The translations under genes were made by a program, and so were the position numbers. From contig DASXPH010000024.1 of NCBI GenBank assembly GCA_036493735.1, positions 271,632-335,631 of the forward strand: DNA of 64,000 nucleotides, read 5' to 3'. This DNA is from AG2 sp036493735. Its GTDB lineage: Bacteria; Gemmatimonadota; Gemmatimonadetes; Gemmatimonadales; Gemmatimonadaceae. Of the stretch, positions 1 through 8,674 are shown in pieces (position 1 is the first letter of the stretch; each line of letters opens with the position of its first letter). A model generated the notes under the pieces. It ran no database searches. It worked only from the letters and a program-made list of their open reading frames with translations, and was not told the DNA's origin.

Positions 1-344
1 TCGGAGATGACTCGGCCCTGCGCCGCGAGTGCTCCCGGAAGCTCCGCCTCGGAAACCGGCATGCCGTCGGCGGTGAACACGTCGACACGATTCAGGAAAT
101 CGCCCGGGGGGGCCGCAGTCGCTGACGCCGCGTTGTCGTAACCGCACATGCGCGCGCCGGCGTCGTTGATGAAGATGAGGTGACCGGATGCGTCGTGGGC
201 AGCGATGCCGTCCGCGACATTGTCGAGAATTTTGGCGAGGAGGTCCGATCCGGTCCACGCACTGGGATGACGAACATCAGCGTATGGAACATCGCTGGTC
301 CGCGGCGGCGACGCCGCGCCATTCGTCTGGTGCTCGAGCTCCAT
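1..344 (-). CDS. PAS-domain sensor protein, N-terminal part (cut by window edge)
   Basis: The minus strand is open from an ATG at 344 to the left edge, giving 114 residues with no stop. About 35 polar residues come first, then a PAS fold: LLAKILDNVADGIAAHD (about residues 35-51), then GHLIFINDAGARMCGY, where PAS domains place the F/W-N-x-A segment, then a DVFTADGMPVSEAELP stretch. PAS domains of this kind sense small ligands, redox state or light and sit in front of histidine kinase, GGDEF or further PAS domains. The output domain lies outside the window, so the protein class is unknown. The ribosome site (AAAGAG) is weak. Confidence 0.75.
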   Translation of the reverse strand, partial: MELEHQTNGAASPPRTSDVPYADVRHPSAWTGSDLLAKILDNVADGIAAHDASGHLIFINDAGARMCGYDNAASATAAPPGDFLNRVDVFTADGMPVSEAELPGALAAQGRVIS

Positions 345-602
345 CTCTTTTTGTTTGCGTGTGAGTCGGGGGTGGAGCTTGGTCGGTCTCCGCCGCTTAG
401 TCAAGAGACCTACATCACGTTGTTCTCCCATTTTTTCCAGGGGGGACATGATGCGCGCGCGCCACGGTGGTCGACCAATTCTGTATGCAAAACGACTTTC
501 CTGCCATCGATCGCAATTCAGGCCTTCCCGAATCGTGAGAATTCATTAATGTTCGCCGCGGTTCCGAGGACGCTCATGTAACCATCGACAAACGGGGTCA
601 GG
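345..602. other. Intergenic region, no feature recognised
   Basis: Divergent spacer between the minus-strand PAS gene and the plus-strand HTH gene. It is less GC-rich than its surroundings, with several T-runs near 420-440, so promoters for both genes are plausible. No clear -35/-10 pair or stem-loop could be defined by eye. Confidence 0.4.
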
Positions 603-911
603 GTGGGCACAGCAAAACGCAAACGGCGGGGTTCACAGCCGGGGGTTCGTAACCCCTTCATCCGGAAGGAAGAGTTGCTCGCGGAAGTTCAGAGCATCGT
701 CGACAAGCGCGACATGTCCCAGGTCGAAGTCGCCGACGAAACGGGTGAGGCGCGCTCTCAGGTTTCTTTGTTGCTCAATGGCAAGTTACGCGGGTTCTCG
801 ACGGATCGGCTCGTCCGAATTTTGCTTCGGCTCGGGCGCGATATCGAGATCGTCATTCGCCCCTCTCGTACGGGCAGGAAAGTCGGCACGGTCCGCCTGG
901 TCCGCCGCTAG
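603..911 (+). CDS. Helix-turn-helix protein of the HigA2/COG5606 antitoxin type, orphan
   Basis: A 102-residue basic protein starting at GTG. Residues about 22-85 form a Cro/C1-type helix-turn-helix: a helix (EELLAEVQSIVDKRDMSQ), the SQVEVADETGEARSQVSLL recognition pair, then KLRGFSTDRLVRILLRLG. This last segment is typical of COG5606-like antitoxins, in which the strand after the HTH reads 'FS.d.Lv.mL...G'. Family members are usually paired with a RelE/HigB-like toxin and repress their own operon by DNA binding. No toxin gene is visible on either side, so it may be an orphan antitoxin or a stand-alone regulator. It lies between a PAS gene and a decayed sensor remnant, a neighbourhood that looks eroded. 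Confidence 0.7.
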   Translation: MGTAKRKRRGSQPGVRNPFIRKEELLAEVQSIVDKRDMSQVEVADETGEARSQVSLLLNGKLRGFSTDRLVRILLRLGRDIEIVIRPSRTGRKVGTVRLVRR

Positions 912-991
912 TCCCACGGCATTTTTCGCTCGCCAGCGCGCGCCGTTCCCACGAGGCGCGCGATGGACGAGCGGTTTTTGAGTTCAAATCA

Positions 992-1458
992 TCAAGAGCC
1001 GCGCCCCGTCATCCATGGCGCAGCGCAAATTAGACGTTCGAATTCTCGTAACGCGCCGCGTCGGTCACGCGCGCGGTTCGGGTCGCGTCGTACTCGACCG
1101 TCGCGACGAGCCTCAGGCGCTGGCTGCGCATCGAGAGCTTCCATCACCACGATCACGCCACGAATCGAGCGGTCCGTAGCCAGCAATGGCGAACAGGTGA
1201 CGCGACAGCGAATCGTCTTGCCACGCCGGCTCGTCGCGTCGAGCTGCATCTCGGTAAACTGACGCTGGCCATTGAGGCAGTCGCGGAGGGCTGCTCGAGC
1301 CCACCAAGCTGTGTGGTCCGCTCGTGCACTCGTGAGGCAAGCACCTCCTTCATTGTGCGTGCCCGACGCTCATGCCGGCGCCGCCCCGCATCGTCGACGA
1401 TGAGCCAGCGGAGCCCGGTCAGGATGCCGCTGGAACGTACGACGCCGACCGTCAGCAT
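992..1458 (-). pseudogene. Remnant of a PAS-type sensor/CheR-associated protein, frameshifted
   Basis: Two adjoining minus-strand frames carry sensor-like sequence that no longer joins. The upstream part (about 1458-1290) reads SGILTGLRWLIVDD then RRRHERRAR...RVHERTTQL, which resembles the end of a PAS domain followed by the helical linker common in sensor kinases. The downstream part (about 1310-992), in another frame, reads ALRDCLNGQRQFTEMQLD then RRGKTIRCRVTCSPL and RGVIVVMEALDA, which resembles the PAS segment attached to CheR-type methyltransferases. There is no start in a sensible place and no catalytic domain. I infer a decayed or recombined sensor gene. The family resemblance is from memory and not tested. 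Confidence 0.5.
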
Positions 1459-1648
1459 TTCCGACGCGCCGAGGCAAGAACTACTCGCGCTGCCGCGTGC
1501 CGTCTGACTCCCAATGCTACAAACTTTGGGCGAGTCGCAAGATCAGCCGATTCCGGCTCGCGGGGGGCGGCCCGGGCGCATGCCCGAGGCTCATATCGTG
1601 CACCGTAGTCTCTCACAGAGACATGGGAACGTTGCAACGGGAGATGTC

Positions 1649-2188
1649 ATGCCGGTTCGCGAGTTCGTCGACAGCACGGGGTTGGAATGGCGCGCGTGGG
1701 ACGTAACACCGGACGCCATCTACTCACCGACACGTGGCGAAGACTATCTGGCCGATTGCTATCAGCTCGGTTGGGTCGTGCTCGAAACCAAGCGCGGTGA
1801 CCGACGGCTCCGGCTGTGTCCGATTCCGCGCGATTGGCAGCATCTCTCCAATGAGGCGCTCGAAGCACTCCTGAGCAGGGCCGAGGCGTTGCCGGCGCGA
1901 ACGGCGTCTGGTCGGAGCTCGATGGCGGACATCGCGGTCGTTCGCAGCTTTCGCTACCCGAGTGCCGGCGTCTGGACCGCTTCGGTGGCTGCACACCCGA
2001 CGCGGCAGGGCGCACGGGTGCTTCGCTTTTCCGGCGGCGGACGTGTTGTGGACGTCGAGGACTGGCCGAGTGATTGGGCCGATCGGACAGACGACCAACT
2101 GATCGGACTCCTGCGCTGCGCCGCGCCCGAACAGCTGCCTCGTTCCTCTGGCAATCGAAGTCACACGGCCGACGATCCGCGTCGCTGA
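1649..2188 (+). CDS. Hypothetical soluble protein
   Basis: A 179-residue protein starting at ATG 1649, preceded by GGGAG, which I prefer to an in-frame ATG at 1514 because homologue-like sequence begins at MPVREFVDSTGLEWRAWDV. The first half (about residues 1-75) has a W-x-V-W/D-V-T-P start, then EDYLADCYQLGWVVLE and a KRRLCPIPRDW segment that looks like a small beta-sheet domain. The second half (about 95-160) is less conserved in style. There is no signal peptide or membrane segment. I recall proteins with this start in Gemmatimonadota, but no function is known to me. It stands alone, convergent with the next gene. Confidence 0.7.
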   Translation: MPVREFVDSTGLEWRAWDVTPDAIYSPTRGEDYLADCYQLGWVVLETKRGDRRLRLCPIPRDWQHLSNEALEALLSRAEALPARTASGRSSMADIAVVRSFRYPSAGVWTASVAAHPTRQGARVLRFSGGGRVVDVEDWPSDWADRTDDQLIGLLRCAAPEQLPRSSGNRSHTADDPRR

Positions 2189-2206
2189 GCGGCGTTCAGA
2201 GCCTGC

Positions 2207-2572
2207 TCAACGATGCTCGTGATAGAAGGCGTGAACGCAGTTATCGATGGCTAGCGCGACGAGGGCAGCGCGGTCGCTCGACGTCAGGGGACGCGCGGCG
2301 AGAATCCCGCCAAGCGTGGAGCGAATGTGCCTGAGGGTCTGCTCGGCGGTGAGCCCGCGCGCGTGCGCCTCGCGACAGAGTCGCGCCGTCACGTCGGCGA
2401 TGTTCTCGAGCGCGTGGCCATTTTCGAGGTAATCCTGGACACTCGCACTCAGAAGCTGACAGGCGTCGCCCGAGAAGCTGGACTCGATTCGCGAGTCAGT
2501 GAGTTGAGTGTGTACAGATTCGAATTGCTCGGCCAAGACGGCGTTCCTCGCTGCTTCGCGACGGGAATCCAT
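2207..2572 (-). CDS. Hypothetical small helical protein
   Basis: 121 residues from an ATG at 2572; a TTG four codons further upstream is less likely. The protein is predicted mostly helical. The second half, LCREAHARGLTAEQTLRHIRSTL then ALVALAIDNCVHAFYHE, has the look of a small Gemmatimonadota-type family of about 110 residues that ends in a conserved C/Y-rich helix. There is no signal peptide, metal motif or recognisable DNA-binding motif. It is convergent with the preceding gene, with about 20 bases between the stops. Function unknown. Confidence 0.6.
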   Translation of the reverse strand: MDSRREAARNAVLAEQFESVHTQLTDSRIESSFSGDACQLLSASVQDYLENGHALENIADVTARLCREAHARGLTAEQTLRHIRSTLGGILAARPLTSSDRAALVALAIDNCVHAFYHEHR

Positions 2573-2714
2573 GCATCGGCACAACGTGTGGCGAAACGTT
2601 GGACCCCGTCGCCAGATTCGTTCCAGCGCGACCGTTCCTGGCCGAGTGACTGGTGGTGGCGGAATGGTGATTGGATGCGAGTGAGCACCGCTGCTCTCGC
2701 TCGCCGATAGGACT

Positions 2715-3272
2715 CTACTGACCTTTCGATGCCACGAGTTTGGCGATTTGCTTCTCGAGCGCGCCGCGCGACGTGCATTGGATTGTGTTCGTGCCGCTGC
2801 CCGGCGCTACCGCGGTCGCCGTCACCACCGTGCGTACGATGCTCCGGCCGACGACGCTCGTATCGAGCAGGCTGCCGAAGCGCATCGTGATCTCGTAATT
2901 CGAGGCGATGTCCCCGGTGAGCGTGGAACCGCATTCGAGCCAACGCGACAGCCGCTGACCGGCGAAGCTGGAGTGCGTATGGAAATATTGCGTGGCAATC
3001 ATGCGAGCAGACGGGTCGGCGCCCTGCAGAGGCACACCGAAGCCGGCATACGTCTGCACGAGCGCGGCCCATGCGTTTTTCGTCGGCACAACCAGCGTAT
3101 CCGCCGACATGTACCCTTCTCGGGTGAGCAGCATATCGTAGCGTCCACCCGGCGCATCGACGAGGACATGCGACTGTTGATACCCCCCCTGCTCGATCGA
3201 GGAGCCGGAGGACGCACAGGCCGCCGAGAGGACGACGAGGCTGAGCACAGCTCTGAAGCAACGGTAATTCAT
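2715..3272 (-). CDS. Putative lipoprotein, unknown function
   Basis: 185 residues. The N-terminus is a lipoprotein signal (MNYRCFRAVLSLVVLSAAC) with the lipobox cysteine at position 19, so the mature protein should be anchored to a membrane facing the periplasm. The rest is beta-rich: a YDMLLTREGYMSADTLVVP segment, then a Q-Y-F-H-T region and a C-terminal pair of strands with T-x-x-C. Two later cysteines could form a disulphide. It lies directly downstream of the DUF5916 gene on the same strand with a 37-base gap, so the two may be co-transcribed. No family recognised. Confidence 0.7.
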   Translation of the reverse strand: MNYRCFRAVLSLVVLSAACASSGSSIEQGGYQQSHVLVDAPGGRYDMLLTREGYMSADTLVVPTKNAWAALVQTYAGFGVPLQGADPSARMIATQYFHTHSSFAGQRLSRWLECGSTLTGDIASNYEITMRFGSLLDTSVVGRSIVRTVVTATAVAPGSGTNTIQCTSRGALEKQIAKLVASKGQ

Positions 3273-3309
3273 GATGCGGTGCCTGTTTTAGTGAATGCTA
3301 CACCAACAA

Positions 3310-5697
3310 TTACATCCGAAACAGGTACGTGACTTTCACAAAGAAACTGTCATCGAGCCGGTACAGTGATCGGAAGCGTAGCGCCTCAGGCTCGGTGAGC
3401 GTGCTACCGTATCCAGCGAACATCACGGTTCCAGGATTGGGCTGATATGAGAATAGCCAATCCGCACGGAAGCGATTGCTCGTGGTCGCGACGGCAGGCA
3501 CGAAGCTGCCGTCGGACTGACGCAGCAAGATCGGTGCGAAGGTACGTGTCTCGTCACGCAACGCGGCCTGCTTCGACGAATCGTACTCACCGACGGCGCG
3601 GAAGAAGATGGCTCGGCTCAGCTGGTACTCGATCTTGAGCCGCGGAATGCGCCCGATCTGCACCGTAGAGCCGTCGCTCCGCCGGACATAACCCTGAAGT
3701 TGATACGTGCCGTCCACGCGAAGCCTCTGTGTCGGGCGCCAGGCAAGCGTCCAGTTCTCGTACAGAATGTCAGCCTGTGCCCACTCGTAGAAATTCTCGT
3801 CCTGGCCGAAGATCGCGAGCAAGCTCGCCGAGAAGGTGTTCCAGGTCGGCGTGCTCACGTTGAACACGTAGTCGCGGTTTGGAATGCGCGCCGCACCAGT
3901 GAATTTCACCGTGTCCGTTCGGCCGTTGACCGTCTGGGCGTAGTAGTAGTTGGCGTACAGCGACGTGTCGAACCCGAACGACTCCCAGTAAATCGAGGCG
4001 CCCACCTGCCAACCACCGCGCAACGCCGCCCCCGTGGAGAAGTGAAACTTCCTCTCGATGGCGTCGCCGTGATCGAACAGTTTGCGGTATTGCCAGGTGA
4101 GGTCGTCCAGCTGGTCGAAGGTGAAGCTCTCGACGAGCGCTCCAGGCCGGCCATACCAGCTGAATTGCTGTTCCTGGGTGGCGTGGGCTACGCCTGTCCG
4201 ACTGATGAAGCCGCTGCCGGCGATGAATCGATCGCTGATGCCCGAAACCGCATAACGAGAGCTATATGAGCGGCCGGTGCGGCGAAGCGTGGCGTTCCAC
4301 AGCGGGGCATCGACGGTCGCGTCGGTCTCGGCGCTGTGTGTTCTACTGCCAGCGGCCTGCGCCTGGAGACTCCACACGTTCGCGAAGACCAGGCGCGAAT
4401 CGACGTCGATCATGCGATTCGAGCTCGCACCATCCACCTTGTCTGTGTACGTGAGTCCAATCTTCGACGCCGGGCCGATGCCGCGCTGTAGCCGGAGGAT
4501 GTTGAAGACCGGATGATCGAGACCCGTCGCCGAAGTCGAGCGATCGTCCACCGCCGATAGAAACGCCACCTCGGTGCCGCCGACTTTGCCCGTGAGCTTC
4601 TCCGCCTCCACCGGTTGCACGATGCGTCGGGTGTAGATCAGCTGATTGGGGGTGTTGAACTGCTCGATGCCATCGAGGAAGAAGGGACGCTTCTCGGCGA
4701 AGAAGAGCGAGGAGCGTGGATCGAAGGCGAACTGACCGGCGTCGGCCTCGATCTGCGAGAAATCGGGATGCAGCGTTCCATTGAGCGTGAGGTTCTGGGT
4801 CACGCCCCAGCGCACATTGCCGCCGACCACCGGGCGCTCGGCGGCATAGCTCCAGCGGTCCTCGGCCGAGGGCGCGCCTAACGTGTGCTGCGTGACCTCG
4901 GGATTGACGTCGAGCACCAGGCCACGATGCAGATCGGTGAGGCCGTCGATGGTGCCCGACTGCGCGAGGAAGGACGCACCGGAGCGGTTGGCCGGGGTCC
5001 ACGTTTGCTCATGCCCCGAATGCTGCACCTCACGGACGATCTGAACCCGCCAGCTCTGCACCTCGCTCGACTGATAGCGTAAGGATTTGAAGGGGATGCG
5101 AATCTCGACCTCGTAACCGTAGTCCGTGAGGCGCCCTTTCGATTGGTAGACGTAGTCGGGGCTGAGGTCTGGCGCTTCGCGACCCGCGCTGCTGACGACG
5201 AAACCCTGCGAGCGACTGACCCCCTGCTCGACGATGGTGCCATCCATCTGCACGCCTAACGGGTTGACGCCGAAGACCAATGCCTGGCGCCCGTCACCGA
5301 AGGTGCCGAGGAGGATCTGGATCTGATCATCGGTCGAGATCTTGTCGCGATCGGCCAGTGTCGCGCGCACCGCCCCGCGTCCACCGTGCGGCTCGTAGGC
5401 GCGGATACCGAAATACATCGCCGTCGGTGAGTACCAGAGGAGGACTTCGGTGGAGTCTTCGGAGGGAAGGCCGTCCTTGGGTGAAAACTCGGAGAAGCCG
5501 GTGAGCCGAACCGCGCGCGTCCAGACCGCCTCGTCGAGCGCCCCGTCTATTCGTACGTCGCTATCGAACCGCGGCGCGGCGGCGTGAATAGCGTTGGCGC
5601 GACCACTATAGGCCGTCGCCGGGATCGCCTCGCCGGTGAGGGTTTGGAAGAGTCCTAGGAGAGGGATGAGCATGCACCAGCCAACTTGGCCGACCAT
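3310..5697 (-). CDS. DUF5916 outer-membrane protein with N-terminal CBM9-like domain
   Basis: 795 residues. A signal peptide (MLIPLLGLFQTLTGEAIPATA) follows residue 8, so the true start may be the ATG at 5673. Residues about 40-180 match the CBM9-like fold: RIDGALDEAVWTRA, then TEVLLWYSPTAMYFGIRAYE and the aromatic/Asp pattern. From about 200 onward is DUF5916, ending in antiparallel strands with a terminal aromatic (YLFRM), which indicates an outer-membrane beta-barrel. Proteins of this class occur in Bacteroidota, Gemmatimonadota and Acidobacteriota and are suspected to bind or move glycans at the surface, without proof. The gene contains two GCCTAACG octamers (4876, 5254). Confidence 0.88.
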   Translation of the reverse strand: MVGQVGWCMLIPLLGLFQTLTGEAIPATAYSGRANAIHAAAPRFDSDVRIDGALDEAVWTRAVRLTGFSEFSPKDGLPSEDSTEVLLWYSPTAMYFGIRAYEPHGGRGAVRATLADRDKISTDDQIQILLGTFGDGRQALVFGVNPLGVQMDGTIVEQGVSRSQGFVVSSAGREAPDLSPDYVYQSKGRLTDYGYEVEIRIPFKSLRYQSSEVQSWRVQIVREVQHSGHEQTWTPANRSGASFLAQSGTIDGLTDLHRGLVLDVNPEVTQHTLGAPSAEDRWSYAAERPVVGGNVRWGVTQNLTLNGTLHPDFSQIEADAGQFAFDPRSSLFFAEKRPFFLDGIEQFNTPNQLIYTRRIVQPVEAEKLTGKVGGTEVAFLSAVDDRSTSATGLDHPVFNILRLQRGIGPASKIGLTYTDKVDGASSNRMIDVDSRLVFANVWSLQAQAAGSRTHSAETDATVDAPLWNATLRRTGRSYSSRYAVSGISDRFIAGSGFISRTGVAHATQEQQFSWYGRPGALVESFTFDQLDDLTWQYRKLFDHGDAIERKFHFSTGAALRGGWQVGASIYWESFGFDTSLYANYYYAQTVNGRTDTVKFTGAARIPNRDYVFNVSTPTWNTFSASLLAIFGQDENFYEWAQADILYENWTLAWRPTQRLRVDGTYQLQGYVRRSDGSTVQIGRIPRLKIEYQLSRAIFFRAVGEYDSSKQAALRDETRTFAPILLRQSDGSFVPAVATTSNRFRADWLFSYQPNPGTVMFAGYGSTLTEPEALRFRSLYRLDDSFFVKVTYLFRM

Positions 5698-5793
5698 GCA
5701 CCGAAGTGCAACGAGTATTGGTCAAGGAGCTCTTTGGTTGTCAGTGCATTCGATTCATGATGATCCCTGGACGTTTGGCATGAAAATGAAGGC

Positions 5794-6485
5794 ATGTCTG
5801 ACCACACGAATGCGCGATCGTTCGGAAGGCGTCCGTTCTCCGACCGAGAGTATCCGAGTCAGGATTTGACTCGGGAGATCATTGGTGGCTGTTATTCGGT
5901 GCATTCCGTCTTGGGCTTGGATTCAGTGAGAGTGCTTATCGCCGTGCGCTGGTGGTCGAGCTCGACCATCGCGGGCTTCGCGTAAAGCAAGAAGTACCGT
6001 ACCGCCTCGAATACCGAGGAGTTGACATTGGTTGCTACCGCGCCGACGTCATTGTTGAGGACCGAGTCGTCTGCGAGGTGAAGACAGGCCTCTTGCTGGA
6101 CCCAGTGGCAGTTCCACAAACAATCAACTATCTCAGGGCGTCTCAGCTTTCGGTCGGATTAGTCTGTTATTTCGGACCGAGCCTTAAGATCAAGCGAGTT
6201 GTTTACAGCACGGGTTCATTCCACACGACCAACGAACACGCAGAGAACGCAGAGAACGCAGAGAACGCAGAGAACGCAGATGACGCAGATGACGCAGATG
6301 ACGCAGAAAAAGACGGCGATGACGCTGCTCGATCGCATACATCAAGAGCGCTGCAGTCACAGTCATTCTGCGTCGTCTGCGTTTATCTGCGTCGTCTGCG
6401 TTTAATTGGAACTACGCTGAAGCCAGCGCGTACGTGGTCTAGGCGAGGGCCTCTCATGTGCCAATGCGAGAATTGGATAGCTTGA
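5794..6485 (+). pseudogene. GxxExxY family protein (PD-(D/E)XK-like), frameshifted
   Basis: The gene starts at ATG 5794 (SQDLTREIIGGCYSVHSVLG) and loses frame after base 5916; adding one base restores the family signature GFSESAY (G-x-x-E-x-x-Y) and the rest of the domain: RRALVVELDHRGLRV, YRADVIVEDRVVCEVK, INYLRASQLSVGL and FGPSLKIKRVV. The frame-1 product stops at 5985 and the second frame runs to 6485. The natural C-terminus appears to end near 6222; beyond it the frame reads into a tandem repeat (AENAEN...DDADDADD). GxxExxY proteins resemble restriction-like nucleases but their role is not established. A single-base assembly error would also explain this. Confidence 0.8.
6232..6403. repeat. 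Tandem and inverted ACGCAGA-type repeat
   Basis: Bases 6232-6309 carry four copies of a 9-base unit (AACGCAGAG) followed by three of ATGACGCAG. About 70 bases further on, bases 6367-6403 carry the complement (CTGCGTCGTCTGCGTTT, twice), so the whole can fold into a long hairpin. The same vocabulary recurs near 20.5 kb and 63.4 kb. It overlaps the out-of-frame tail of the GxxExxY pseudogene. Confidence 0.85.
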
Positions 6486-6489
6486 TGGG

Positions 6490-6921
6490 ATGTCAGAGCA
6501 CTTTCGCCGCCTCGAGCGGATGTATGCGTCCGCTCCGATCAACCAGTTCTTCGCGCCACGACTTCACATCCCCGAAGCCGGCGTCGCGGAGCTGCGGATG
6601 ACGGTACGGCCGGACTTTCATCATGCGGCCCATGCAGCACATGGAGCGGTGTACTTCAAAGCACTCGACGACGCGACGTTCTTCGCCGCGAACTCGGTCG
6701 TGGAGGCGGTGTTCGTGTTGACGGTCTCGTTCAACCTCTATCTCACGCGGCCGGTGAGCGAGGGTGAGATCGTGGCGCGCGGACGGGTGGTGTCGCGCTC
6801 CAAACGACTCTACCTCGCTGAGGGCGTGCTCGAGGACGCGCGCGGGCGCGAGATCGCGCGCGGTAGCGGCGCGTTCATGCCCAGTGCCATCCCGCTCGCC
6901 GACGAGATCGGGTATCGCTGA
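6490..6921 (+). CDS. PaaI-type hotdog thioesterase family protein
   Basis: 143 residues, the full length for a single hotdog domain. The central AAHAAHGAVYFKALDDATFFAA contains the His-Gly-(G/A)-x-x-x-x-x-x-D/E helix that forms the active site of PaaI and 4HBT thioesterases. After it come the strands FVLTVSFNLYLTRPVSEGE and ARGRVVSRSKRLYLAEGVLED. Such enzymes hydrolyse acyl-CoA thioesters, usually as dimers or tetramers in the cytoplasm. The substrate cannot be read from sequence. It starts at ATG 6490, just after the degenerate repeat, and is convergent with the following lipoprotein gene. Confidence 0.85.
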   Translation: MSEHFRRLERMYASAPINQFFAPRLHIPEAGVAELRMTVRPDFHHAAHAAHGAVYFKALDDATFFAANSVVEAVFVLTVSFNLYLTRPVSEGEIVARGRVVSRSKRLYLAEGVLEDARGREIARGSGAFMPSAIPLADEIGYR

Positions 6922-6946
6922 GCGTCAGGTCGTCGAGCTCGTGGCG

Positions 6947-7537
6947 CTAGCTCTTCGGCTGGCTGGATGGAGTGGGCGGCGATGTGGTTTCGCGGACGCG
7001 GGCTTCGCTCGTGGGCTCGAAGTTGCCGCCGCGACGCACGAGTTGATAGGCGCGCTCGAACCGCAACGATTCGCTCGCACCGGAGGTCGGCGTATCGAAC
7101 TTCTGAACGGCGACATAGACCTCGACCGAGTCACCGCCACGAGCGAGAACATCGGAGAATCGCACGATGTAACCCGGGCCGCGCGCGGTGCAGTGCGGTG
7201 TCTTTCGGGACGCCGAGATCGGCGGCTCGCAAATGCCCTGCACGACACCGCGCTCGCGCAACTCGTTTTCCACGGGACCGGAGAGCTTTCCTTCGGGGTC
7301 CATGCCGCCGATCCGCGCCAGCTTGCGACGATCCAGCAGCAGGGTGAGCGTCGGGTCAGCGAGATCGAATGCCGCCCCGAGTGCGGCCTTGTAGACCGAG
7401 ACTCGCGCGTCCGCGCTGATCGATGCAACGCGCAAGCGATGGCCGCGGAGGAAATGATCATCCTCGCCCGGCCCGCAGGCGGCAAGTAGAAGGGCGAAGG
7501 ACGCCGTCGAGAGAAGAGCTCGCGAATATAAAGTCAT
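6947..7537 (-). CDS. Putative lipoprotein, unknown function
   Basis: 196 residues from ATG 7537. The frame is open for another 115 codons upstream, but those codons are arginine-rich and lie under the next gene, so I reject them. The N-terminus MTLYSRALLSTASFALLLAAC is a lipoprotein signal with the lipobox cysteine at 21. The mature part has alpha-beta character with two cysteines (ICEPP and PHCTARG) that could pair, and a C-terminal tail rich in Pro, Ser and Thr. No family recognised. It lies downstream of another secreted-protein gene on the same strand. Confidence 0.7.
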   Translation of the reverse strand: MTLYSRALLSTASFALLLAACGPGEDDHFLRGHRLRVASISADARVSVYKAALGAAFDLADPTLTLLLDRRKLARIGGMDPEGKLSGPVENELRERGVVQGICEPPISASRKTPHCTARGPGYIVRFSDVLARGGDSVEVYVAVQKFDTPTSGASESLRFERAYQLVRRGGNFEPTSEARVRETTSPPTPSSQPKS

Positions 7538-7656
7538 CGTGGTGAGCGTTCGTTGTACGAATGCTCGCCGTAATGACGCAGAGTGACGCCCCGCCGTCAA
7601 ACCCAGGGAGCACCGTTGGGCGTCGGTCGCGGTGCTCCCATGCGATTCGTGAGCCG

Positions 7657-8358
7657 TCAGGGCGTGTTGCGCGCGGCGGTGACGATGACCGCGCCCGACT
7701 CGCGATGCAGAGCGAGATTCACCGGCGTGCTCGCCGCGCGTCGATAGGCAACCTCCTGCTCGCGGCGCCGACGATCCGTCTCCTGTCTGTCGACAGGCCG
7801 CGACACGGGATACAGACCACCGGCCTGACCGGTCGTCGGCACGTCGTCGCCAACAACCTCGAGTTGCACGTCGTCGAGCCACGCCTGGCCCGAACCGCCG
7901 AGCATGAATCCGTAGGTGAAGCCGATGGCGTTCGTCGGAACGTCGAGCACGATCTCTTGACGCGTCCAGTCCGTCGTGAGCATCACGGGCCGATTCTGCA
8001 TGTAATCGGAAGTCTGTACCACGCCATCACCATCAACGCGCAGGAAGAGCACAGCCGTACCTTCGTTGACGGCGATGGTCTTGAGATAACCAGTGAGCCG
8101 GATGCGCTTGCCCCGATAGGCATCAGCGCGGATGCTCTGGGCGAGCATCGCCGATCCGCGCGGGGCTTCGACGTTGGCCTTGATGGTGGCGCCGGCGAAG
8201 CCCTGTCCGCCATCGCGACGAGCGCCGTCGGCGCTGACCGTGTACTCACCGCTCGCATCCGTGACGGCTTGCCAACCGGTCGGTACCTGCGCGTGGGCGG
8301 CGAGCGGCGTGAGCGCGAGCGCGGCGGCCGCCAGTGAGAGACGGCGAATCTGTAGCAT
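7657..8358 (-). CDS. Secreted protein with a carbohydrate-binding-like beta-sandwich
   Basis: 233 residues from ATG 8358, which has GGAG about 12 bases upstream; the in-frame ATG at 8382 lacks a site. A signal peptide ends near AAHA-Q. Residues about 40-170 form a jelly-roll style domain: YRGKRIRLTGYLKT, VLFLRVDG, YMQNRPVMLTTDWTRQEI, VLDVPTNAIGFTYGFMLGG, GQAWLDDVQLEVV. This arrangement also occurs after AraC or protease domains, where it is thought to bind ligands. The C-terminal part is charged and possibly disordered. Stand-alone, exported, role unknown. Confidence 0.75.
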   Translation of the reverse strand: MLQIRRLSLAAAALALTPLAAHAQVPTGWQAVTDASGEYTVSADGARRDGGQGFAGATIKANVEAPRGSAMLAQSIRADAYRGKRIRLTGYLKTIAVNEGTAVLFLRVDGDGVVQTSDYMQNRPVMLTTDWTRQEIVLDVPTNAIGFTYGFMLGGSGQAWLDDVQLEVVGDDVPTTGQAGGLYPVSRPVDRQETDRRRREQEVAYRRAASTPVNLALHRESGAVIVTAARNTP

Positions 8359-8602
8359 GTGTGAAACTCCGCTGAGTGTCATGCCCGATTAGACGCCGTG
8401 GATTCCACGATGGTTTCAGTTTCACATGTGTGGAATGTGTGAACAGCGTCACGATTCTGTTCGCGCCTAACGATTCACGCGTCGCGCGGCGCCCCGGCTG
8501 TCAGCGCGCCTCGACCGCTCGTCACCGACAGCACGCGGCTCACACCCGTCCCGCGAACGGTCGTCGGCGTCCCAGGAGCGAACACCTGCGGTCAGCGCGC
8601 AG

Positions 8603-8634
8603 AAAAAAAACCCGCCGGAGCAACCCGGCGGGCC
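8603..8634 (-). terminator. Rho-independent terminator of the LTxxQ gene
   Basis: Bases 8611-8618 (CCCGCCGG) pair perfectly with 8625-8632, with a six-base loop. On the minus strand the stem is followed at once by eight T residues (A-run 8603-8610). It lies about 40 bases beyond the stop of the minus-strand gene at 8675. Confidence 0.9.
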
Positions 8635-8674
8635 TTTTGTCCTGCTTGGCAACTTGTCGACGAGGCAGCGTTCG

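Noticed and set aside
355..911. Toxin partner for the HTH antitoxin
   Set aside because: Frames before and after are short, arginine-rich and show no RelE/HigB features.
6232..6403. CRISPR or iteron origin
   Set aside because: Direct units are adjacent without spacers and are joined to their complement, a hairpin rather than an origin; no Rep gene is near.
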